Shown piece after piece: positions 6,609-13,047 of a stretch of DNA of 15,512 nt. The position numbers and the translations under genes are program-made. The first letter of the stretch is position 1; each line of letters begins with the position of its first letter. The notes below the pieces were generated by a model. The model saw only the letters and a list, made by a program, of their open reading frames with translations. It was not told where the DNA came from and ran no database searches. Origin of the DNA: DAOTXK01 sp034430555 (GTDB lineage Bacteria; Chloroflexota; Anaerolineae; Aggregatilineales; Ch27); contig DAOUEM010000615.1 in the NCBI GenBank assembly GCA_034430555.1, forward strand, positions 1-15,512. The letters are read 5' to 3'.

Positions 6609-8783
6609 CTAGTTCTCGCTCTTCCCCTCGACACTATACACCCGGCAGCGCAGGGTACGGTAACTCCACTGTCCCAGTATGGGGTCGCACGACGCGACGG
6701 CGGCACTGGTCAACACATTGGCATTGGACTGCCAGGCTCCCCCCAGGGAAGGTTCCGCCAGCGGCTGCTCGGGATACCACCAGCCATACTCCACGCTTAC
6801 CGTATCCGGCACCATTTCCCGCAGCCGGAGGACCTGCTGGATGCGGCCCTGCGGGCATTCTATCCAGACATGATCGCCGTCGGCCAGTCCCAGCGCACCT
6901 GCCGTGACGGCAGCCATTTCGGCCACGGGTTGAGGCCGGCGGCGCCGCAACGCCGCTATCTGCCGAAACTCGGAGGCATAATAGGGCTGGCAGCGAACAC
7001 CGGTGACCAGCTGCAGCGGATACGGCCCGGCGCCTTCATCGCGCGGCACATAGGCCGGCAGCGGGTCGTATCCCATCTCCTCCAAAATAGCGGAGAAGAG
7101 CTCCACTTTGCCGCTGGGGGTGGCAAAGCCCTGCGTGCGGTATTTGCGATAATGCCGCTGAGGGGCGTACAGACCCGCCCGGCAAAATTCCTCCCAGTTC
7201 AGACCCGCCGGAGCGAAGATTTCATCCAGCGCCTCTTCCAGCGTCTCCCAGGGCCAGTACGGCTGCTGCCCGCACCGCCGTCCCAGGTCACGCCAGAAGT
7301 AAAAGTTATGCCGCCGGGCAAAAAGCGGCGGCAGCGCGGCGGCGCCGCCGTAGGCGATGTTGGCGATACCGGCGTTGGTCTGCAGCACGGGCTGCTCCAG
7401 GGTCCCCGCCATGGGCAGGACGTAATCGGCCAGCGCGGCGGTCGGCGTGGGGAACAATTCCAGCACCACCAGCAAATCAAGGCCGGTTAACGCCTGGTGG
7501 ACCAGGGGGGTATTGGGCTGCGACAGGAGGGGGTTACTGGCCAGCACCATCAAGGCCCGGATGGGGTAAGGCTTGCCGGTCACCATCGCCTGCCACACCA
7601 GATGGGCATGGGCCGAGGTCAAATAGCGGGCAGGCAGGGTCTTTCCGTGTTGCCGGGTGAACTGTGTCAGCCGCTCGTAGCCCTCGTAAGTCGGTAAATG
7701 GAAATACTCCCGGCCCAGTTTCTTACGACGCTGTTCCGGCGCCAGCATATCGGACAACTCCATTTTAGATTCCGGTATGAAATCAGGCATCTCACTCAAA
7801 TGGCAGGCCCCCGGCTCATCCAGGTTCCCGGTAATGGCCCGCAAAACGGCCAGGGCGCGCAGCGTTTGCGTGCAATGGAAGCCGCTCTGGTCTATGCCGA
7901 GACCGCTGAAAAGCGCCGCCCGTTTCAACGTAGCGAAAGAGCGCGCCGCCGCCACTATATCACCGGCAGGTATGCCGGTCATCTCGGCGGCCCGCTCCGG
8001 CGGCCAGTCAGCCACCCGGTCGCGGAGCCGGGCGAAACCTGAGCACCAATTAGCCACGAAATCGTGGTCGTAGAGCTCTTCCGTGATAATTACCCGGAGC
8101 ATCGCCAGCGCCAGGGCGCCGTCCGTGCCGGGACGCACCGGCAGCCACATGCTGGCACGGGCCGCGGTCAGGGTGTAACGCGGGTCGATAACGATAAGGG
8201 TACCGCCCGCGGCGCAGTATTGCCGCAATGTATGCCACAGCAGCGAATTGTCGGACTCCGCCGGGTTGATCCCCCACATGATGACACAGGCCGTGGACTG
8301 CGGGTCCAGCTCCGCTTCCACGGGCCAGCCGTAGGTCAGGCTGTGCACCCAGACGCTCGAATTCCAGCAGATGTTGCCCACGCCGATATTATTGGGGCTG
8401 CCGAAGAGGTTTAAAAAGCGGTGCAGGGGCCAGTACTGGCTGCGCGGCGCCGCGATGCAGGTCGCCAACGTCTCCGGGCCGTAACGGTCTTTCAGACGGA
8501 TCAAACGGGCTGCAATATCTTCGAGGGCCTCGTCCCAGGTCACGCGCTGCCACTGTCCGGAACCACGGGCGCCGACGCGCTTCAGGGGATCATTAATGCG
8601 TGCCGGATGGGTCAACACCTCGACATTGCTGGCAAAACGACCGCATCCGCGCATAATGGCGGCATCGTAGGGATAGCGGGCGGGGTCCGGCTCTACCTTG
8701 ACTAGGGTGCCGTCGTCATTAAAATGGGCCTGCAGACCGCACAGATACCCGCATAAACTACAATTTGACTGGCGTGTTACCAA
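6609..8783 (-). CDS. Molybdopterin-dependent oxidoreductase (DMSO reductase family), stand-alone
   Basis: A catalytic subunit of the DMSO reductase superfamily carrying a bis-pyranopterin Mo or W cofactor; 724 residues from the start chosen here. Visible: an N-terminal [4Fe-4S] motif C8-x2-C11-x3-C15 and C47 (GCGRF), the TWDEALEDIA helix (82-91), RFLNLFGSPN (122-131), and GNICWNSS with C139 as the likely metal ligand. Later come WGINPAESDN, VIDPRYT, LPVRPGTDGALALAM and the C-terminal EYGWWYPEQP...N.LTS segment. No Tat signal is present, so it is cytoplasmic. I chose TTG at 8783 because CAGGA lies eight bases upstream and the start is two bases after the radical SAM stop; ATG at 8834 (17 more residues, 49-base overlap) and 8933 lack a good ribosome-binding site. 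It has no ferredoxin or anchor of its own. It is a paralogue of the subunit at 13044-15248. Substrate unknown. Confidence 0.88.
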   Translation of the reverse strand: MVTRQSNCSLCGYLCGLQAHFNDDGTLVKVEPDPARYPYDAAIMRGCGRFASNVEVLTHPARINDPLKRVGARGSGQWQRVTWDEALEDIAARLIRLKDRYGPETLATCIAAPRSQYWPLHRFLNLFGSPNNIGVGNICWNSSVWVHSLTYGWPVEAELDPQSTACVIMWGINPAESDNSLLWHTLRQYCAAGGTLIVIDPRYTLTAARASMWLPVRPGTDGALALAMLRVIITEELYDHDFVANWCSGFARLRDRVADWPPERAAEMTGIPAGDIVAAARSFATLKRAALFSGLGIDQSGFHCTQTLRALAVLRAITGNLDEPGACHLSEMPDFIPESKMELSDMLAPEQRRKKLGREYFHLPTYEGYERLTQFTRQHGKTLPARYLTSAHAHLVWQAMVTGKPYPIRALMVLASNPLLSQPNTPLVHQALTGLDLLVVLELFPTPTAALADYVLPMAGTLEQPVLQTNAGIANIAYGGAAALPPLFARRHNFYFWRDLGRRCGQQPYWPWETLEEALDEIFAPAGLNWEEFCRAGLYAPQRHYRKYRTQGFATPSGKVELFSAILEEMGYDPLPAYVPRDEGAGPYPLQLVTGVRCQPYYASEFRQIAALRRRRPQPVAEMAAVTAGALGLADGDHVWIECPQGRIQQVLRLREMVPDTVSVEYGWWYPEQPLAEPSLGGAWQSNANVLTSAAVASCDPILGQWSYRTLRCRVYSVEGKSEN

Positions 8784-8785
8784 CG

Positions 8786-10171
8786 CTAATATCCTGACTT
8801 CTTGTATGAAACATTTTTCCTCACCGTCTTCCATTGTCCCGCGGGATACAGGCGCCGTCCGGCGATATCGGTAAGGTGATAAGCGCAGAACGGAATCGAA
8901 CTGCCTCCGGGGGTGACCACGGTCAGGCTGCACTGCTGCAGTTTATTCAGGTCCATGATCCAGGCATCCATCAAGCCCATGATCAGTACGGGCAGTCCCC
9001 GGGGCAAACCACCAACCTGCATCTGCGCCAGGATATCGGTAAAAACGGCGCCCTGCGGGCTGGTCCGGCTGAAATAGTCCCCGTAGGTCTTCCGGTCGAT
9101 GGTCCTGGTGAAAGGGACATACGCCTCGGCATCCCCTACCAGATAGGTGGCGCAGGAACAGCGGGGATGGCAGCAACCGAGGGGCCAGAAATCGCGTGCG
9201 GCGATGCGGCCGCCGGTCTGCTCCGCCACCAGATTGACCACGTCCCCCGTAGAAAGGTGCCCTTGAGTCGGTACCGTGAAGCGGCCGGACCGGAAAGCCG
9301 GCTGCAAGGAGAGGCCGCAAACGATATCCGAGTTTCGCAGGGCGAAGTCGAGCAGTTCCCCCAGTTGGCCTTCATTAATCCCCGCAACAACGGTCACCGC
9401 CAATACCACGGGGACTCCTTCCCGGCGGCAGTTCTCCAGGGCCTCGAGCTTATCGGGCAGCAAGTCCGCCCCCCGCAACGTGCGGGTGATGTCGGCAGTT
9501 AGACCGTCGAACTGCAGGTAAATCTCGCTGAGCCCGGCCTCTTTCAAAGCCCGCAGGTAGCTGTGGTTGCGGGCGATGACGAGACCGTTGGTATTGAGTT
9601 CTATGCCGCGGAAACCGGCCTGCCGGCCCAGGGCGATAATTTCGGGCAGGTCGGTACGGATGGTGGGCTCGCCGCCGGTAATCTGGACCGCTGTATTGAC
9701 GCCGTCGTAACGGCGGATGACATCGAATTCACCCGCAATGGTCTCCAGATCCGGATCGTCCGGGGTTGCCTCAGGAGAGGCCATGAAACAGACCGGGCAG
9801 CGCAGGTTACAGCGCCAGGTCACCTCGATTTCGGCGATGGTGGTATGCCGCCGATGCTCCGAACACAGGCCGCAATCGCGCGGGCAACCCGCCGCACTGC
9901 CCGTCTGCGCCGCGCGGGGCTGCTCGGGGAAGACAAAATCGCCGAACCAGTGATAAGAGTCCGCGTCCGGCCAGAGGCAAACATCGAATTCACCGTGCTG
10001 CGGGCACTCCCGGTACAGATAAACCCGCCCCTCCCGGACATGAACAGTCGCAGGAAGGGTTTTCAGGCAGTGGGGACACAGGCTTAATGTCTTCTCAATG
10101 ATATCCGTCAGCTTTGCCTCCACCAGTCCTTTCGGCTTCGTAAAAAGTCCATCTGCGTTGTTGAGCTTCAT
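8786..10171 (-). CDS. Radical SAM protein, Tes/MJ0619-like family
   Basis: A 461-residue radical SAM enzyme. The [4Fe-4S]-SAM motif is C121-x3-C125-x2-C128, followed by GGEP (166-169). The N-terminus carries a zinc- or iron-binding ribbon (C32-x2-C35, C56, C65) and then the hallmark GCPRDCGLCSEH (95-106). The C-terminal part holds another cysteine group (C333, C334, C338, C340) and ends with TPGGSSIPFCAYH (420-432). This layout is that of the family containing archaeal tetraether synthase Tes and MJ0619, a proposed pterin methylase; members bind extra clusters. Whether this bacterial, shorter protein joins lipid chains, methylates a cofactor, or acts on the neighbouring Mo enzyme is unknown. 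Its first ~12 codons, including ATG 10171, lie in an inverted-repeat element, so the native start may be GTG at 10123. The stop is two bases before the next gene. Confidence 0.85.
   Translation of the reverse strand: MKLNNADGLFTKPKGLVEAKLTDIIEKTLSLCPHCLKTLPATVHVREGRVYLYRECPQHGEFDVCLWPDADSYHWFGDFVFPEQPRAAQTGSAAGCPRDCGLCSEHRRHTTIAEIEVTWRCNLRCPVCFMASPEATPDDPDLETIAGEFDVIRRYDGVNTAVQITGGEPTIRTDLPEIIALGRQAGFRGIELNTNGLVIARNHSYLRALKEAGLSEIYLQFDGLTADITRTLRGADLLPDKLEALENCRREGVPVVLAVTVVAGINEGQLGELLDFALRNSDIVCGLSLQPAFRSGRFTVPTQGHLSTGDVVNLVAEQTGGRIAARDFWPLGCCHPRCSCATYLVGDAEAYVPFTRTIDRKTYGDYFSRTSPQGAVFTDILAQMQVGGLPRGLPVLIMGLMDAWIMDLNKLQQCSLTVVTPGGSSIPFCAYHLTDIAGRRLYPAGQWKTVRKNVSYKKSGY
8792..8796 (-). promoter_or_regulatory. 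Ribosome-binding site deciding the TTG start at 8783
   Basis: CAGGA on the minus strand, eight bases before TTG at 8783, inside the last codons of the radical SAM gene. The upstream ATG candidates at 8834 and 8933 have nothing comparable. Confidence 0.5.
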
Positions 10172-10337
10172 CCACGCCCTGTTAAATTCTCGCCACGCGA
10201 GACAGTGGAACTGATTTAACAGGGTGAATCATTGCTGCGTACGTTTATGTACGCCTCATTCCTCAAGATTCGCGCGCCTTGCATCTGGAGCTTTTTACTG
10301 TGCCGTCGGCTTTGACGACTCTTTACGAGCTCATCAA
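10138..10337. repeat. MITE-like inverted-repeat element
   Basis: About 200 bases bounded by inverted ends TCGTAAAAAGTC (10138-10149) and, on the other strand, TCGTAAAGAGTC (10328-10317), 11 of 12 identical. Inside are an 11-bp perfect stem CCCTGTTAAAT/ATTTAACAGGG (10177-10187 with 10214-10224) that encloses TCTCGC-CAC-GCGAGA, and a second stem GCGTAC/GTACGC (10237-10254). The wording, including GACTTTTTACGA ends and CAGATGCAAGGCGCGCGAAT in the middle, resembles a dispersed repeat I remember from Desulfobacterota-type genomes. No transposase is inside, so it would be non-autonomous. It supplies the TGA stop of the upstream CCG protein (10334-10336) and the annotated ATG of the radical SAM gene. 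Confidence 0.75.
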
Positions 10338-11485
10338 TCCTGATTAGGCCGGGAGGGAGCGGCGCCCGCCAGGCGCTCTAAATTCACTTTTCCCGCCTCG
10401 CCCTTCCACATCGCCCCACTGCGGCGCTGAATTTCGGCATAGTCCACAGGGAGGTTGAAAACCAGTTCCAGTATATGACCCACTTTGCCCGGCGCGGCTG
10501 CGGACAGGGTGAGGGCACAGGTCATACAGTAAGTGAGGCACCGGGCCGCCGATACCTGGCGGAATTCCGCCATACGTACCTCCGCCTGCCGGAAGCAGGA
10601 GGCAGGATTCGCCATGCCGACCAGTCCTCCTGACCCGCAGCAGATGGCCTCGTCGCCGCTATGCGCCATCTCCACCAGGTCATAGTCGCCCAATATCTCG
10701 CGCGTGTACCCGCCCAGCTTTACCCGGCGCTCGGGGCAGGAATCATGGATGGTCATTTTACTGCGACGGGAAACCGGCGCGCGGACTCCGGCCTCGGCCA
10801 TTAGCTGGTAGAGTGATACGACTTCCGTACCGGCCGGCCACGGCTGTCCCTGCAAATGGTCATGACACGTGGGGCAAACGGTTACGATACGGCGGGCGCC
10901 GGTGGCCTCTACGCTCTGCCGCAGTGCCGAAGTATACTCGGCCCCTCTTTCCGCGGCACCCATCTGCACCAGCGGCAGGCCGCAACAGGTCACCAGCAAG
11001 CCGACATTGCCGATCCGTTCTGAAAGCCAATCAAAGGAGGCCCGCGTCAGTTCAGGGGCGTAGCTGGACAGGGTACAGCCGGGGAAAAACAGCGTCTCGC
11101 ATTTGTCTTTTATCAGGTCGCGGTAATCTATGTGGTAGGTATCGCGATAGATGGTGAAGATATTCCAGTCGTAGTCAACCCATACGGGACGGTACGGTTC
11201 CAGACTGTCCGGAGCATTCTCGGCCAGCACCGTCCGTGCCGCGGTGACCATGGCGGGGATATCGACAGCGCTGGGACAATAGCGTGTACACCGGCCGCAG
11301 AGGGTGCACCTCTGGATAAAATTAAGGGCCTTTTTACCGGGCTGACCGTCACCCACCTCCCCGGCGATTTCCGGGAGGGTCAGTTCCCCCAGTTCCTCAA
11401 GGAGAGTACAGGCGGAGGCGCAGGCCTGACATTCGTTACAATTATTCTGCACATTGCCCAGTACTTCACGGGCTTCCGTATTCAA
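10334..11485 (-). CDS. HdrD/GlpC-like (Fe-S)-binding CCG-domain protein
   Basis: A 383-residue cytosolic protein with a 2[4Fe-4S] ferredoxin domain (C16, C19, C22, C26 and C60, C63, C66, C70) and two CCG domains. The first has C137 (FFPGCTL), C167-C168 (TCCGLP) and C204-x2-C207; the second has C250 (HDSC), C282-C283 (ICCGSGG) and a cysteine-rich end (C316, C320, C323). In HdrD, such CCG domains hold noncubane clusters that reduce heterodisulfides; related subunits (DsrK, TmcB, GlpC) transfer electrons between quinones and thiol or other acceptors. It follows the NrfD gene after 74 bases. The start is TTG at 11485 with TAGGA nine bases upstream. Linked to NrfD and the ferredoxin, it recalls the DsrK-DsrO-DsrP set, so I infer a membrane-associated electron-transfer role. 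The actual partner is unknown. Confidence 0.88.
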   Translation of the reverse strand: MNTEAREVLGNVQNNCNECQACASACTLLEELGELTLPEIAGEVGDGQPGKKALNFIQRCTLCGRCTRYCPSAVDIPAMVTAARTVLAENAPDSLEPYRPVWVDYDWNIFTIYRDTYHIDYRDLIKDKCETLFFPGCTLSSYAPELTRASFDWLSERIGNVGLLVTCCGLPLVQMGAAERGAEYTSALRQSVEATGARRIVTVCPTCHDHLQGQPWPAGTEVVSLYQLMAEAGVRAPVSRRSKMTIHDSCPERRVKLGGYTREILGDYDLVEMAHSGDEAICCGSGGLVGMANPASCFRQAEVRMAEFRQVSAARCLTYCMTCALTLSAAAPGKVGHILELVFNLPVDYAEIQRRSGAMWKGEAGKVNLERLAGAAPSRPNQD

Positions 11486-11494
11486 AGTGATATA

Positions 11495-11499
11495 TCCTA
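11495..11499 (-). promoter_or_regulatory. Ribosome-binding site deciding the TTG start at 11485
   Basis: TAGGA on the minus strand, nine bases before TTG at 11485. The next in-frame residues lead directly into the first ferredoxin motif (C16), so a later start would leave almost no leader before it. Confidence 0.5.
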
Positions 11500-11512
11500 A
11501 CTGTTAACCGCA

Positions 11513-11541
11513 CCGGCATTCTCTATCCTATGCCATGCCGG
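11513..11541. repeat. Intergenic hairpin between NrfD and CCG protein genes
   Basis: Perfect 7-bp inverted repeat CCGGCAT/ATGCCGG around a 15-base loop, in the 75-base gap between the two genes. There is no T-tract on either side, so it is more likely an mRNA processing or stability element than a terminator. It may equally be chance. Confidence 0.4.
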
Positions 11542-11560
11542 GCGCAGTCCTTATCCGGTT

Positions 11561-12490
11561 TCATGGGCCGGCTTCCTCCCAGGCATGGAGGAACTCTTCG
11601 TTACCACTGGGAAGTTTCGCCAGGAATTCCGCCTCGCCCGGCAGCAGTGCCCGGTCCCCGCTGTAGACGATAAGGAACCGGAGAACGATGCCGCCGATAA
11701 GCACTCCTGCCGATGCCAGTATCCAGGTGATATTCATGCCGACGGCGTACAGGACCAGCGGGACGACCAATCCAATACCGACCAGCCCTACCCAAAAAGC
11801 CAGTTTCTGGCGGCCTTTCAACCAGGCGTTCGCAGCCTGCGCGGCAGGCGAGGCGGCTGAGGCACGCATGGTCAGGACATAGATAAACAGGACGATGATG
11901 CACATCGCGATTAAAACGATATTCGCGGCGGATAGGAGGCCTTCCACTGCGGCTGCGTCATTCCTCCATGGCAGGAAATGCACCAGCAGATACTGCACGG
12001 CAATGCCGTTGGAAATCGCCGAAACCATAAACAACACCGGCAAAGCCGGCCCGTGCCAGAAGGGACGCGCCTTCATGCTGGCGGGAAGCACACCGGTGTA
12101 GATAACCACGCTGACACCCAGGACCAGGCCAATGATCGCCGCCACCCGGCGCAGCCACTCTATAGGGTACCAGGGCAGGAAGGAAAACAGGAAAGTACCG
12201 TAGGCAAAACTAACCGCGATAATCAAGCCCAACATATAGGCTCCGACGGTCATGATGGCTTTCTGCCGGGAAAAGACCCGGGGGAACTGAAAGGGACGGC
12301 CCAACTCAAAGACCAGCAGGCTGGCACCAATAGCTAACAGCACAGTTGCGGCAAAGCTCCCTGGCAGTAAAAGGTTGCCCGTACCCAAGAACAGGTCGGC
12401 TGCCGTAGATACGATCATGATGCCGCCGCCGAGACCGCTGAGGAAAAGGTCCAGTGCAATCGGCCATCCCCAGGGACGTTCTGTTTTCAT
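11561..12490 (-). CDS. NrfD/PsrC-family membrane subunit
   Basis: A 309-residue integral membrane protein with eight clear hydrophobic segments, at roughly residues 11-35, 46-64, 79-102, 116-136, 148-172, 188-208, 230-252 and 254-278. That number and the N-terminal WGWPIALDLFLSGLGGG are typical of the NrfD/PsrC family. Such subunits bind menaquinone and exchange electrons with a four-cluster ferredoxin subunit; in some relatives they take part in proton or charge transfer. The ATG at 12490 overlaps the ferredoxin stop by four bases (ATGA) and has GAGGTG upstream. With its two upstream neighbours it makes a complete catalytic-ferredoxin-anchor set, as in polysulfide reductase PsrABC. The C-terminal ~30 residues are soluble and acidic. 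Confidence 0.93.
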   Translation of the reverse strand: MKTERPWGWPIALDLFLSGLGGGIMIVSTAADLFLGTGNLLLPGSFAATVLLAIGASLLVFELGRPFQFPRVFSRQKAIMTVGAYMLGLIIAVSFAYGTFLFSFLPWYPIEWLRRVAAIIGLVLGVSVVIYTGVLPASMKARPFWHGPALPVLFMVSAISNGIAVQYLLVHFLPWRNDAAAVEGLLSAANIVLIAMCIIVLFIYVLTMRASAASPAAQAANAWLKGRQKLAFWVGLVGIGLVVPLVLYAVGMNITWILASAGVLIGGIVLRFLIVYSGDRALLPGEAEFLAKLPSGNEEFLHAWEEAGP

Positions 12491-13047
12491 GCTCCACCTC
12501 TATGCGGGAAAATATAGTAGCAATGCGGGTCCGTACCCAGTTCCGGCATCATTTGTACCGCATTTTCTTCATGTACCAGGCGGTACACTTCGCTGGCTGG
12601 GTCGTCCAGGTCTCCAAATATCCGCGCCCGCTGATGACAGGTGCTGACGCAGTAAGGTTCCTTGTTCTGCCCCATCAAGTGCTCGCAGAAGGTACACTTT
12701 TGCACTACACCCAGTTCCTGGTTCCGGGTACGGGCGCCGTACGGGCAGGCCATGATGCAGGCTTTACAGCCGATACATTTGTCCGGATCCACCAGCACGA
12801 CACCATCGTCGCGTTGAGACGAAGCCCCCGTAGGACAACAACTGACGCAGGGCGGGTCATCACAATGGAAACAGGGGCGCGGGATATGATAATAACCCAG
12901 CGTCGGATACGTTCCGTTCGGCCCTACAGTAGTAACCATATTCCAGAACATGCCCAAAGGCAGATTGTTCCCCACCTGGCAGGCAATGGTGCAGGATTGG
13001 CAACCGATGCAACGCCGCAAGTCGATAACCATTGCCCAGCGGGTCAT
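12487..13047 (-). CDS. DmsB/PsrB-like ferredoxin subunit with four [4Fe-4S] clusters
   Basis: A 186-residue electron-transfer subunit. Sixteen cysteines form four cluster motifs in the order usual for DmsB, PsrB, PhsB and NrfC: C13, C16, C19, C23; C59, C62, C67, C71; C91, C94, C97, C101; C118, C121, C133, C137. It should pass electrons between the molybdopterin subunit encoded just upstream and the NrfD anchor encoded just downstream. No Tat signal, as usual for subunits of this type. Both ends overlap neighbours by four bases (ATGA), and AGGAGG at 13055-13060 is seven bases before the ATG, so three subunits are translated in a coupled way. The length is ordinary for the family. Confidence 0.94.
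   Translation of the reverse strand: MTRWAMVIDLRRCIGCQSCTIACQVGNNLPLGMFWNMVTTVGPNGTYPTLGYYHIPRPCFHCDDPPCVSCCPTGASSQRDDGVVLVDPDKCIGCKACIMACPYGARTRNQELGVVQKCTFCEHLMGQNKEPYCVSTCHQRARIFGDLDDPASEVYRLVHEENAVQMMPELGTDPHCYYIFPHRGGA

Noticed and set aside
6353..6706. 117-codon minus-strand open frame ending at the DUF2064 start
   Set aside because: It starts inside the Mo oxidoreductase gene and is made mostly of repeat sequence and the hairpin; no domain. Its ATGA contact with the next gene is probably chance.
6009..7490. Long open frame of 493 codons on the plus strand
   Set aside because: It lies antisense to the DUF2064 gene and the Mo oxidoreductase, crosses the repeat region between them and shows no family motif. 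It reflects GC-rich codon use on the other strand.
8834..8933. Twin-arginine signal in the upstream extension of the Mo enzyme
   Set aside because: The only RR there (in YRRTAPVSRG) lacks the following hydrophobic stretch, lies upstream of the likely TTG start, and overlaps the end of the radical SAM gene.
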